Part shown: positions 7,967 to 14,937 of the stretch, piece after piece | Layout of the letters: the number at the start of each line of letters is the position of its first letter | Numbering within the stretch: the first letter of the stretch is position 1 | Assembly: GCA_900315205.1 (NCBI GenBank) | Contig: OMYF01000020.1 | Location: 1 to 34,527, forward strand | Length of the DNA stretch: 34,527 nt | Origin: an uncultured Acidaminococcus sp. | GTDB lineage: Bacteria > Bacillota > Negativicutes > Acidaminococcales > Acidaminococcaceae | Reading direction: 5' to 3' | Made by a program: the position numbers and the translations under genes | Notes under the pieces: model-generated | Seen by the model: the letters and a program-made list of their open reading frames with translations, nothing else | Database searches by the model: none | What the model was told of the DNA's origin: nothing

Positions 7967-8105
7967 ACAAGCGTTACATGATTCAGGTGAAATAACGCAG
8001 AATATGATAAACGCAGCCACAGCGCCGTAAAGGTACGCTGCGGGGGTGGCCGGGCGGACTGCCTTTCTTTACGGTACGGAAGGCGCTGCTGTCCGGCCCG
8101 CGTCA
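7967..8105 (+). ncRNA. Structured 5' leader RNA with kissing loops, unrecognised class
   Basis: Three hairpins follow the promoter. H1 pairs GCGTTA (7971-7976) with TAACGC (7993-7998). H2 pairs CGCAGC (8012-8017) with GCTGCG (8037-8042). H3 pairs CGGGCGGAC (8051-8059) with GTCCGGCCCG (8091-8100, one bulge) and GCCTTTC (8061-8067) with GGAAGGC (8078-8084). The loop of H2 holds CCGTAAA (8025-8031), complementary to TTTACGG (8068-8074) in the loop of H3, a 7-bp loop-loop contact. A competing pairing AGCGCC (8021-8026) with GGCGCT (8082-8087) would break both hairpins. Such alternatives are typical of regulatory leaders. I do not recognise cobalamin, TPP, c-di-GMP, ZTP, THF or guanidine consensus sequences. 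Confidence 0.5.
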
Positions 8106-8130
8106 AAGCCGGGAAAATGGGGGATGGCCT

Positions 8131-8385
8131 GTGACGATGCATTTCAGACGATTCCTGGTGATGCTGGCCGCCGCTTTCCTGCTTGTCCCGGGGAGGACGG
8201 GGACCGTATCCGCCATGCCGCTTGAGGGCGTGGCTGTGCGTACGGAGCCGCTGCATCCGGCAGGCAGTGCGGCGCTGCCGGATACGGTCCTGCTGGAGCA
8301 GATCGGGCAGTCTTTCTGCCGGACCGCTGTCCGTCCGGTATGGACAGCAGCGGTACTGATCCTGCTGTCGGCTGCGAAACCATGA
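8131..8385 (+). CDS. Small hypothetical exported protein
   Basis: I do not recognise this 84-residue protein. It begins with a plausible Sec signal peptide (basic MTMHFRR, then the hydrophobic FLVMLAAAFLLVP, cleavage likely near VSA-MP). After a short hydrophilic middle it ends with a second hydrophobic stretch PVWTAAVLILLSA, so it may stay membrane-attached at both ends. The start is GTG at 8131, with GGGGGA six bases upstream. ATG at 8137 is an alternative with looser spacing. It lies 18 bases before the zinc-ribbon gene and behind the structured leader, so the two genes are probably co-transcribed. A non-coding reading of the stretch cannot be excluded. Confidence 0.5.
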   Translation: MTMHFRRFLVMLAAAFLLVPGRTGTVSAMPLEGVAVRTEPLHPAGSAALPDTVLLEQIGQSFCRTAVRPVWTAAVLILLSAAKP

Positions 8386-8403
8386 AGAAAGGAAGTCGTT
8401 GCA

Positions 8404-9051
8404 ATGGGAGCATTTTGTCCGCAATGTGGAAAACCGGTCGGTCCGAAGGATCAATTTTGCAGTAACTGCGGTGCCCCGCTGGAAAGCGCTCCGGCGCAGG
8501 GAGAACGGACAGTCCCTCCCGGACCGGATCCGCAGGCTGGTCCTCAGCCGGGATCCCAGCCGGGTCCTCAGCCCTGGCAGGCAGGACCGTCCGGCAGTCA
8601 GGGTCAGCCTTTTGGACAGCCCTTCGGCCAGTCCGGAGGGGGCGCTGCCGGCCCCGGTCCGATGGGAATCGTGCCGGGAATCGATCCCGATGCGTCCCTC
8701 CTGGATAAAATCAAGGCGGATTTCACGACCCAGGGCCGTCTGAACCGCAAACGCTTCTGGATCAGGAGCCTGATCGGCGGCAGTGTATCCCTTGTGGCTG
8801 ACAGCCTTGTTGCCAGCCGGTCGGATGCTCTCTCTGTGATCGGCATCGTGCTGTATGTGGCGCTCTGTATCTATAATCTGTTTGTAGAGATCCGGCGCTG
8901 CCATGACCTGGACAAATCCGGGTGGTATCTTCTCTGGCTCCTCGTGCCGTTCGTCAATATCTATGTGGGTATCCGCATCTTCTTTGTCAGCGGGACGGCA
9001 GGACCGAACCGCTTTGGGGACGATCCGCTCCAGCGGGACGGCCTCTGGTAA
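8404..9051 (+). CDS. Zinc-ribbon plus DUF805 membrane protein
   Basis: This 215-residue protein has an N-terminal zinc ribbon (FCPQCGKPV and FCSNCGAPL, four cysteines in two CxxC knuckles, residues 4-30). A Pro/Gly/Gln-rich low-complexity linker follows (about 40-95), and then a C-terminal DUF805 domain with about three membrane segments. DUF805 hallmarks are GRLNRKRFWIRSL near the start and RRCHDLDKSGWYLLWLLVPF followed by GPNRFGDDP near the end. The biochemical role of DUF805 is unknown. The zinc ribbon would sit in the cytoplasm and may bind nucleic acid or protein. An internal direct repeat, GSQPGPQP-like, makes up the linker. AAGAAAGGAAG lies before the ATG. Confidence 0.88.
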   Translation: MGAFCPQCGKPVGPKDQFCSNCGAPLESAPAQGERTVPPGPDPQAGPQPGSQPGPQPWQAGPSGSQGQPFGQPFGQSGGGAAGPGPMGIVPGIDPDASLLDKIKADFTTQGRLNRKRFWIRSLIGGSVSLVADSLVASRSDALSVIGIVLYVALCIYNLFVEIRRCHDLDKSGWYLLWLLVPFVNIYVGIRIFFVSGTAGPNRFGDDPLQRDGLW

Positions 9052-9104
9052 GAAAAATCCATAGTGCTCCAGCGGGCTCTGCCCGGCTGTATCCGGAATA
9101 TGGC

Positions 9105-9154
9105 AAAAGGGAGCTGTGAAAAAATGAGCGATCATTTTTTCACAGCCCCCTTTT
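9105..9154 (+). terminator. Terminator hairpin after the DUF805 gene, repeat-derived
   Basis: GCTGTGAAAAAATGA (9113-9127) and TCATTTTTTCACAGC (9132-9146) form a perfect 15-bp stem with loop GCGA. The stem is extended outside by AAAAGGG / CCCTTTT (9105-9111, 9148-9154). The same hairpin with small changes appears at 34268-34311, so this is a member of a dispersed family. Confidence 0.75.
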
Positions 9155-9186
9155 CAGGTACTTACGGGTTAAAGCCTCTATGGCAG
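9111..9186. repeat. Dispersed hairpin repeat, copy 1
   Basis: This copy matches 34272-34344 across about 75 bases. Both have GAGCTG(T/C)GAAAAA, a loop, TCATTTTTCACAGC, then a tail ACGGGTTAAAGCCTCTATGGCAG here against ATGGGTCAAAGCCTCTGCGGCAG there. The conserved tail beyond the hairpin shows that the two share more than a terminator function. Confidence 0.65.
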
Positions 9187-9187
9187 A

Positions 9188-9365
9188 TGGCGGCTGAGAG
9201 CTGACGGCAGAACGCAGATCGCAGACCGCTGCTGGCGGCGACCCGCAATCCGCGAACCGCGGCATCAAAGCACCAAAGCTCCACAGCATCAAGGCATCAC
9301 GGCATCAAAGCCTGCGAACCGCGAACTGCGGAACCGCGGCCCCAGCCCCCAGCCCTGCCCTGCAG
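9188..9365. repeat. Degenerate short-word intergenic repeat block, second copy
   Basis: This block shares an exact 23-bp word with 80-102 and continues with reshuffled words such as CGCAATCCGCGAACCGCGG, GCATCAAAGCACCAAAG and GGCATCACGGCATCAAAGC. Together with the hairpin repeat it fills the gap of about 325 bases before the hydrolase gene on the minus strand. No coding potential is seen. Confidence 0.6.
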
Positions 9366-9377
9366 GATGGCCGATGC

Positions 9378-10535
9378 TCAGAGATTGGAGCCGTAGAAGC
9401 TCGTCAGTCTGGCAACAGCCTTGTTGACATATTCAGGGACGAAGTAGGTCTGGATATGGGTTGCCCCGGGGATGAGGAACAGTTCTTTGTTCGCCGTTCC
9501 CGTGGCTTTTTTGAAGGCGTCTTCCGTCATGTAGAGGGTATCGGCTTTGTCACCGGCCAGCATCAGCAGAGGCTGATTGATCAGAGCCATATTGTCCGCT
9601 GCATCGAAGGTGAAGAGGTCGAGGTTGCTGCGGACCGTGTACTGGAAGGTGGAATTGGGATGGCGGTGGGTCTTCCCGTAGTAGATATAGCCTTCACTGT
9701 ACAGGGTGGGCATTTTCTTCAGCTGATCCTCAGGGATGTCCATGGATTCCATGCCGGGGGTCCGCTTGATGTCCGCACCTTTTGCTTCAGCGGCACGCTG
9801 AGCGGAAGCTTCCTGCAGGCGCTGGATGGTCGTATCTTTGGCACTGTTCAGGAAACCGTCGCGCCGGACGATGCCGGAATTGAACATGGACAGAGTGGCC
9901 ACGGCTTTGATCCGCTTGTCGGTCTGGGAAGCCTTGAGTGTGTATCCGCCGCCTCCGCAGATGCCGAGAGCCCCGATCCGGCTGGTGTCCACACCGGGCA
10001 CGGAAGCGATGATGTCAGCCATGCCGTGGATATCTTCCACGCGGAAGGCCGGGTTGTCCAGGTTCCTGGGCGTGCCGCCGCTGGCTCCCTGGAAGGAAGC
10101 GTCAGCCGCGAGGGTGATATAACCGGCTTCGGCCAGACGCTGCGCATAGAGGCCGGCGACCTGTTCCTTTACGCCGCCGTTCGGATGGGCCACGATGATG
10201 GCGGGATACGTCTTCGTCCCGTTTTTGTCATAGCCCGCTGGTGTATAGAGGTTGGCAGCAATGGTGTTGCCGTTCAGATTATACCGTACAGGGTGGATAT
10301 TGACCTTGCCGGCTTCGTTCTTTGTGATTGCGCCCCTGTAGACAAGGCCGAAGGGATTGGCATTGGGGCTCTTGCCCGGTGCCACTTCTCTTAAGTTTCT
10401 GGCACCGTAGAAAGCGATTCCCTGTTCCGCGGCTGCCGGTGCTGCCGGGGCAGCTGCTGCCATGCCGATGTTGGAACCGATTGCCATCAGGGACCCGGCC
10501 AGCAAAGCGGCCATGATTTTTTTACTCATTTTCAT
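9378..10535 (-). CDS. Secreted alpha/beta hydrolase, dienelactone-hydrolase/YcjY-like, Cys nucleophile
   Basis: This 385-residue alpha/beta-fold hydrolase has a Sec signal peptide (MKMSKKIMAALLAGSLMAIG, cleavage in the Ala-rich stretch before EQGIAF). The nucleophile elbow reads GALGICGGGGY, which places Cys193 where most esterases have Ser, as in dienelactone hydrolase. The acid is probably the Asp in MLAGDKADT, and the catalytic His lies in IPGATHIQTYF. The substrate may be an ester, lactone or activated acyl compound in the periplasm. The ATG at 10535 is chosen because AGGAGG precedes it. It is transcribed from a MerR-type promoter (10631-10661) and lies back to back with the MerR gene's terminator, so it belongs to the regulon centred on 10787-11203. 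Confidence 0.88.
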   Translation of the reverse strand: MKMSKKIMAALLAGSLMAIGSNIGMAAAAPAAPAAAEQGIAFYGARNLREVAPGKSPNANPFGLVYRGAITKNEAGKVNIHPVRYNLNGNTIAANLYTPAGYDKNGTKTYPAIIVAHPNGGVKEQVAGLYAQRLAEAGYITLAADASFQGASGGTPRNLDNPAFRVEDIHGMADIIASVPGVDTSRIGALGICGGGGYTLKASQTDKRIKAVATLSMFNSGIVRRDGFLNSAKDTTIQRLQEASAQRAAEAKGADIKRTPGMESMDIPEDQLKKMPTLYSEGYIYYGKTHRHPNSTFQYTVRSNLDLFTFDAADNMALINQPLLMLAGDKADTLYMTEDAFKKATGTANKELFLIPGATHIQTYFVPEYVNKAVARLTSFYGSNL

Positions 10536-10630
10536 CTTGCAGTCCTCCTCTTGATTTTCCTTTGCGGATCCAGTACTCACGAACGGGCCGGGAGCCGCAT
10601 CGGTGCGGGTCCTTGCTTCGTGTTGGCTTT

Positions 10631-10661
10631 ACTCTAGCAACCGGGAGCAGCTCCCTGTCAA
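10631..10661 (-). promoter_or_regulatory. MerR-type promoter/operator A (hydrolase gene)
   Basis: On the minus strand, TTGACA (10661-10656) and TAGAGT (10636-10631) are separated by 19 bases. The spacer holds the palindrome GGGAGCTGCTCCC. A 19-bp spacer with a central dyad is the hallmark of MerR-activated promoters, which need DNA untwisting to bring -35 and -10 into register. Confidence 0.85.
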
Positions 10662-10710
10662 CACCCTTTTTAAAAATTTTTTCCACTTTTTTTCGAAATG
10701 GGGAGATATA

Positions 10711-10743
10711 AAAAATACCTGCATCCGAATGGATACAGGTATT
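10711..10743 (-). terminator. Terminator of the MerR regulator gene
   Basis: AATACCTG (10714-10721) pairs with CAGGTATT (10736-10743), and ATCC pairs with GGAT inside, around the loop GAAT with one mismatch. Read on the minus strand the hairpin is followed by TTTTTATAT, as expected for an intrinsic terminator. Confidence 0.75.
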
Positions 10744-10786
10744 AAAAAGTCATATGGCTGAACTGGCCGGAATGGAGGCCGCTTTG

Positions 10787-11203
10787 TTACGGGAGCAGAT
10801 TGCTCACATATGGTTCTTTGCCGGAAAGCACGTTGTCATAGAACTGCTGTTTCCAGTCGATATAATCGATGGCTTCCTGGACTTTCGCCAGTTTTTCCAC
10901 GAGGAGCTCCCGTTTCTTTGCCAGCATGACCTTGCGCTTCGGGATGCTGGGCTGGCCCTGCAGACAGAGGTCAAGGTATTCCTTCATTTCTGTCAGGGTC
11001 ATATCACAGTTCTTGAGACAGACCAGGCTCTTGATCCAGGCGATGTCTTTTTCGTCGAAGACGCGGCGGTTGAGCCTGTTGCGCTTTACACCCGGCACAA
11101 GGCCGCTGTTGCAGTAGAATTTCAGGTTCTCATACGTCATACCCGTGGCTTCACAGGCTTCTTTCATAGAATACAGCCTGCCCGTAACTTTGACAGCTTC
11201 CAT
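10787..11203 (-). CDS. MerR-family transcriptional regulator
   Basis: This 138-residue protein has an N-terminal winged helix-turn-helix of MerR type (MKEACEATGMTYENLKFYCNSG, then RRVFDEKDIAWIKSL). The linker region carries Cys62 and Cys66 (VCLKNCDMTLTEMKEYL), and a C-terminal coiled-coil dimerisation helix follows (about 90-125). The short length and WIKSL-CLK pattern put it with the NmlR/AdhR/YraB type that responds to electrophiles or aldehydes, rather than with metal sensors, which end in extra metal-binding cysteines. Four nearby promoters with 19-bp spacers and matching palindromes are its likely targets. The gene has its own ordinary promoter at 11268-11295. Cysteine thiol modification as the signal is an inference. 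Confidence 0.92.
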   Translation of the reverse strand: MEAVKVTGRLYSMKEACEATGMTYENLKFYCNSGLVPGVKRNRLNRRVFDEKDIAWIKSLVCLKNCDMTLTEMKEYLDLCLQGQPSIPKRKVMLAKKRELLVEKLAKVQEAIDYIDWKQQFYDNVLSGKEPYVSNLLP

Positions 11204-11267
11204 TTTGGATGATCCTCTCTTTCCGCTGGATTTTGCAATTCCGGCTGGTGAAATATTTTTTGGACCT

Positions 11268-11295
11268 ATTATAACAGCAAATCATGAAATGGCAA
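11268..11295 (-). promoter_or_regulatory. Ordinary sigma-A promoter of the MerR gene
   Basis: On the minus strand, TTGCCA (11295-11290) and TATAAT (11273-11268) are 16 bases apart, with no dyad in the spacer. Constant expression of the regulator from a promoter separate from its targets fits MerR logic. Confidence 0.7.
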
Positions 11296-11342
11296 GAGTC
11301 GGAGGATGGATGGAATCCTGAAAAAATACAGAAATTTCCCTC

Positions 11343-11373
11343 TTGACAGGTAGCCGCTACCGGATGGTACAGT
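11343..11373 (+). promoter_or_regulatory. MerR-type promoter/operator B (CMD operon)
   Basis: TTGACA (11343-11348) and TACAGT (11368-11373) are separated by exactly 19 bases holding GGTAGCCGCTACC. It drives the three-gene decarboxylase, flavoprotein and cupin operon that ends at the 13583 terminator. Confidence 0.85.
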
Positions 11374-11493
11374 GCAGCTGAAACGGCAGGGAAAGCGTCC
11401 CGCTGCCGCGGGTCCGGAGGCATCCATCCGGTTGTTTCCCTGTCCGGAGCGTTTGGCAGTACTGTCATGGAAAAGGAAGAGGAGGTCGATTTG

Positions 11494-12342
11494 ATGAAAC
11501 AGGCAACCAAAACGGTCATTTTGGGGCTTGCCCTGCTGCAGCTGGTGAGTCTGGGCGGCGGTGCAGCCCAGGCGGCTCCGACCCGTTCCGCCCGGGAAAA
11601 ACAGGCTGATACGGCGTACCGGCAGATGCTGGGCAGCCAGAAACTGGGTATCGAAAGGACGGATCCCGAACTGGCTGCAATGCTGAAAAAATATATCTAT
11701 GCCGATATCACGGAGCAGGCAAAGCTGCCGCGCCGGGAACAGCATCTGGCAACACTGGCCGTCCTGACCACGCTGCAGAATGGGACGCTTCTGGAAAAGA
11801 ATGTGAGCGGCGCGCTCCAGGACGGAGTGACGCCTCTCGAGGTCCGGGAGACCATCTATCATCTGGCTCCTTACATCGGGTTTGCCCGCGTCCTGGATGC
11901 CATCACCGTGGCTGACCGGGTCTTCCAGTCGAAAGGGATTGCGCTGCCCCTGCCCGCTCAGGGTACTGTGACGGATGCGGACCGGTTCGACCGGGGACTG
12001 GCTTTCCAGGTGGGCACTTACGGCGAGCGGATCACGAAGATGCGCGAAGCCACGCCGGCAGAACAGAAGCATCTGCAGGATGATCTGTCCGCGTTTTGTT
12101 TCGGCGATATCTATACGCGCGGGACGCTGGACCTGAAGACCCGCGAACTCATCACCGTCGCCGCCCTGGGAACGCTTGGGACAGCGGAACCGCAGTTCAT
12201 GTCCCATGTGCGCGGCTATCTGGCAGCCGGCGCTTCGCAGCAGGAAGTCATCGGCGCCATCACCGTCATGAATCCGTATATGGGCTTTCCGCGGACACTG
12301 AACTGCCTGCGCATGGTCAACGAAATCTTCAATAAAAAGTGA
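11494..12342 (+). CDS. Secreted tandem carboxymuconolactone decarboxylase-like protein
   Basis: This 282-residue exported protein has a signal peptide (KQATKTVILGLALLQLVSLGG, cleavage near AQAAP) followed by two carboxymuconolactone decarboxylase/AhpD-fold modules. The first covers about 60-140 (LPRREQHLATLAVLTTLQNG, then EVRETIYHLAPYIGFARVLDA). The second covers about 185-275 (LDLKTRELITVAALGTLG, then MNPYMGFPRTLNCLRMVNEIF). No CxxC redox motif of AhpD type is present, so peroxidase activity is unlikely. Many homologues next to MerR genes and flavoproteins have no proven reaction. The ATG at 11494 has GGAGG upstream, and an earlier in-frame ATG at 11467 lacks such a site. It leads an operon with the two following genes. 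Confidence 0.88.
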   Translation: MKQATKTVILGLALLQLVSLGGGAAQAAPTRSAREKQADTAYRQMLGSQKLGIERTDPELAAMLKKYIYADITEQAKLPRREQHLATLAVLTTLQNGTLLEKNVSGALQDGVTPLEVRETIYHLAPYIGFARVLDAITVADRVFQSKGIALPLPAQGTVTDADRFDRGLAFQVGTYGERITKMREATPAEQKHLQDDLSAFCFGDIYTRGTLDLKTRELITVAALGTLGTAEPQFMSHVRGYLAAGASQQEVIGAITVMNPYMGFPRTLNCLRMVNEIFNKK

Positions 12343-12352
12343 GGCAGACAAT

Positions 12353-12988
12353 ATGAAAATCCTGATGGTCAATGGTTCTCCGCACCCCCATGGCTGCACC
12401 GCCACGGCGCTCAAGATCATGGAAGAGGTCTTTGCGGATGAGGGAATCGAAACAGAAGAGCTGTGGGTCGGTACAAAACCCGTGGGCGGCTGCATCGCCT
12501 GTAAAAAATGCATCGGCCTGGGGCAATGCGTCTTTGATGATGTGGTCAACAGGGCCCTGGAAAAAGCAAAAGAGGCGGACGGCTTCGTCTTTGGGACTCC
12601 CGTCCATTATGCGGCCATCAGCGGCAATATGAAGGGATTCATGGACCGCTTCTTCTATGCAGAAGCGCTGGGCCGGCAGAACCGGGATTTCTATCTGAAA
12701 CCGGCCTGTGCCGTCATTTCGGCGCGCCGGGCGGGTACGACGGCTGCCTTTGATGAAATGAACAAATATTTCAGCATCCAGCAGATGCCCATCGTGACGA
12801 GCCGCTACTGGAACCAGGTCCACGGGACCTGTCCGGAAGAGGTGCTCCAGGATAAGGAAGGCATCTGCACCCTGCGCATCCTGGCCCGTAATATGGCCTA
12901 CATGCTGAAGGCTTTCGATCTTGCCGGGAAAAACGGGCTGGCTCTGCCGAAAGAAGAGCCGGTCACTTTCCTGAATTTCATCCATTGA
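12353..12988 (+). CDS. NAD(P)H-dependent flavoprotein with compact Cys cluster (Isf-like)
   Basis: This cytoplasmic flavodoxin-fold oxidoreductase of 211 residues has an FMN phosphate loop in LMVNGSPHPHGCT. A four-cysteine motif GCIACKKCIGLGQC (Cys47, Cys50, Cys53, Cys59; CX2CX2CX5C) matches the spacing described for iron-sulfur flavoproteins of the Isf type. The second flavin-contact motif is FGTPVHYAAISGNMKGFMDR. It could pass electrons from NAD(P)H to a small acceptor. It starts 10 bases after the decarboxylase-like gene, behind GAGGCAG, so the two are translated from one message. Whether a [4Fe-4S] cluster is really bound cannot be seen from sequence. Confidence 0.9.
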   Translation: MKILMVNGSPHPHGCTATALKIMEEVFADEGIETEELWVGTKPVGGCIACKKCIGLGQCVFDDVVNRALEKAKEADGFVFGTPVHYAAISGNMKGFMDRFFYAEALGRQNRDFYLKPACAVISARRAGTTAAFDEMNKYFSIQQMPIVTSRYWNQVHGTCPEEVLQDKEGICTLRILARNMAYMLKAFDLAGKNGLALPKEEPVTFLNFIH

Positions 12989-13001
12989 AGAGGAGGATAC
13001 T

Positions 13002-13505
13002 GTGGACATTGCGAAAAAAATCCTGCCGTTTGTCCTGTTTTTGGGCCTTGTTCCGGGCTTGCCGGCGCTCGCCGGGAAACCGCCGGCACCTGAGACCGTG
13101 GCGGCTGCCCTGGGCCGGGAAACCGCTGCGGGAGCTGCTTTTGCAGTGGGGACGTACAACAGCAAAAATGTCGACCATTTTACGGGTGACAGTTACGTGG
13201 CCGGCCTCAGCAGTGAAGGCCCCATGACGGCAGCCGTGACCTTCTATGACGGCGCCCGGACTTACTGGCACAAACATCATGGCAGCTGCCAGATCCTCCT
13301 GGCGACAGCGGGAGAAGGATATTACCAGATCTGGGGGCAGCCGGCGCACAAGCTCCTGCCGGGTGAGACCGTGACCATTCCCGAGAATGTGAAGCACTGG
13401 CATGGCGCTGCTCCCGGACACACGTTCCAGCATATCGCTGTCATGGAACGCAGGCCGGGCGTTGCAACGGAATGGCTCGAGGAAGTCGGGAAGGAACAGC
13501 CGTAA
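13002..13505 (+). CDS. Exported cupin-domain protein
   Basis: This 167-residue protein begins at a GTG (13002) with an excellent GAGGAGG site. A signal peptide (AKKILPFVLFLGLVPGLPALAG) is followed by a single cupin barrel. Metal-ligand motif 1 is WHKHHGSCQILLATAGEG, with Gln at the position of the usual Glu. Motif 2 is GETVTIPENVKHWHGA. The histidines could hold a metal ion. Small cupins of this kind accompany carboxymuconolactone-decarboxylase-like proteins in many MerR-linked clusters, and their reaction is not established. It is the last gene of its operon and is followed by a strong terminator. Confidence 0.87.
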   Translation: MDIAKKILPFVLFLGLVPGLPALAGKPPAPETVAAALGRETAAGAAFAVGTYNSKNVDHFTGDSYVAGLSSEGPMTAAVTFYDGARTYWHKHHGSCQILLATAGEGYYQIWGQPAHKLLPGETVTIPENVKHWHGAAPGHTFQHIAVMERRPGVATEWLEEVGKEQP

Positions 13506-13582
13506 TCAGGCCGTCCCGTGTCCGGGTCCTCCATCCGGTACCGGCGCGGGGACTTTCCGCCTGGAGAAATCCATTTTAAAAC

Positions 13583-13639
13583 AGACTGCAGCACGCTGAT
13601 GTACCACATGGTACGCCGGCGTGCCGCAGTCTCTTTGTT
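13583..13639 (+). terminator. Bidirectional terminator between convergent genes
   Basis: AGACTGC-A-GCACGC (13583-13596) pairs with GCGTGC-C-GCAGTCT (13619-13632) with one mismatch, and the inner part GTACCACATGGTAC folds on itself. T runs follow on both strands (CTTTGTTTTT on plus, TGTTTTAAAA on minus), so it serves both the cupin operon and the minus-strand esterase. Confidence 0.85.
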
Positions 13640-13657
13640 TTTGAGAGGCGGAACTCC

Positions 13658-14749
13658 TTATTTCCGGATACGGGACGGGATCCTGCTTTTTGTGTTCCGG
13701 ACCAGCCATTTTTCTGCCAGACCTGCGATTTCATCACTGTTCTTATCCTGGAAAAGGAAGTGGTCATTGCCATGGATGCCGATTGCCGGGAGGTCGACGA
13801 CTTCTGCGCTGCCGCCGTCCTTTGTGTAGGCACGGGCAAAATCACGGCTGGACTGACGCATGTTTTTCCAGCTTTGCGTGGCCGGGATGGCAGGGTCTCC
13901 GTTATCGATATAGTCGCCGAAATAGATAATGACGGGGATTTTTTTGCGGAGCAGCGCTTTGTAGGCTTCGGAACCTGCCTCCGGTGCATGGCCCGGCTCG
14001 ATGGCGACGATGCCCGCAAGGTGATCTGTATAACGGGCTGCTTCCCAGCCGGGTATCCCGCCCTGGGAATGGGTCAGGAGGAACCCGTCCCTGCCGGTAC
14101 GCTGATACGTCTTGTCCATCACGGCAGCTGTGGCTTTGGCAACGATGTCCAGGGCGAAGTCAGCGCCCATGTCGGACTTCATGCCCGTGTCCGGCGTCAT
14201 CTGACGGAAGAACTGATCCAGTGAGGCGGCGTCATTGGGGAACTGGGAGCCCCTGTACGGGACGGAACGGCCGTTTTCCCAGCGGCCGATGCGGAACTGT
14301 GTGTACCAGCGCTGCTCCAGGGTCCTGCTGCTGATCGTGCCCGGGATGGACGTGCTGCCCGCTTCGCCGCGGTGCGGTTCATCGATGAGGAATACCGCGT
14401 GCCCCCGGCGCAGGAAATAATCGGACCAGCCCTCCCTTCCATCCGGCGTCGTCATCCATCCCATGCGGGACTGTCCGTAGCCGTGCAGGAAGACGAGGGG
14501 TGCGCCAGCCTTTTTCTGGGGGATCTGGTACAGCACATTGGCATGATCGACATGGGCGGTCTGTCCTGCCCCGCTGCGTTCCCACTGATCCTCGGGCCGG
14601 AACGTGCCGGGCGAGGTAAGGACGGTGCCGCCGGCAGAGAAAATGCCCTGCTGCGCGATGACGAGGGGTGCGGCGAGGACGGAGGCAGCCGGTATAAGGC
14701 AGCAGAACAGAGCTGTCAGCAGTTGTTTCCGGAAGGGATATTTTTTCAT
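13658..14749 (-). CDS. Secreted esterase of the esterase-713 type (Ser-Glu-His)
   Basis: This 363-residue exported alpha/beta hydrolase has a signal peptide (KQLLTALFCCLIPAASVLAAP). A typical N-terminal segment with VIAQQGIFSAGGTV follows. The oxyanion strand is VFLHGYGQSRMGW, the nucleophile elbow THSQGG has Ser228, the acid is Glu251 in AIEPG, and His330 lies in GIHGNDHF. This Ser-Glu-His arrangement and the TTPDGR motif match the bacterial esterase 713 family (known structure, triad with Glu rather than Asp). It is a clear paralogue of the esterase at 16033, with an insertion near residue 160. The ATG at 14749 has AAAGGAGAG upstream. Its own promoter is only weakly visible (TGATAAGAT near 14772-14780), so MerR control is uncertain. 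Confidence 0.88.
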   Translation of the reverse strand: MKKYPFRKQLLTALFCCLIPAASVLAAPLVIAQQGIFSAGGTVLTSPGTFRPEDQWERSGAGQTAHVDHANVLYQIPQKKAGAPLVFLHGYGQSRMGWMTTPDGREGWSDYFLRRGHAVFLIDEPHRGEAGSTSIPGTISSRTLEQRWYTQFRIGRWENGRSVPYRGSQFPNDAASLDQFFRQMTPDTGMKSDMGADFALDIVAKATAAVMDKTYQRTGRDGFLLTHSQGGIPGWEAARYTDHLAGIVAIEPGHAPEAGSEAYKALLRKKIPVIIYFGDYIDNGDPAIPATQSWKNMRQSSRDFARAYTKDGGSAEVVDLPAIGIHGNDHFLFQDKNSDEIAGLAEKWLVRNTKSRIPSRIRK

Positions 14750-14844
14750 GGCTTTCACTCTCCTTTGTTTAATCTTATCATTCCTGCTGCAGCTGGAGAG
14801 ATAGGAATTTTTTCTGACGGCCAAAAAAATCCCTGAAAAAAGTC

Positions 14845-14875
14845 TTGACAGGGAGCTGCTCCCGGATCCTAGTAT
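14845..14875 (+). promoter_or_regulatory. MerR-type promoter/operator C (AEC permease)
   Basis: TTGACA (14845-14850) and TAGTAT (14870-14875) are 19 bases apart. The spacer palindrome GGGAGCTGCTCCC is identical to that of site A. It lies about 63 bases before the permease start. Confidence 0.87.
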
Positions 14876-14937
14876 GGACACCGTACCCAAACGGGATACG
14901 TATCAAGATGATCCATGAATGATGAGGAGGTTCCATT

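Noticed and set aside
7967..8105. Cobalamin, c-di-GMP or other known riboswitch
   Set aside because: The expected conserved boxes of these classes are not present. Only the fold itself is supported, so it is reported as unrecognised.
14750..14800. A fifth MerR site for the minus-strand esterase
   Set aside because: The dyad CAGCTGCAGCAGG region does not fit GGNAG-N3-CTNCC, and there is no TTGAC box 19 bases before the TAAGAT.
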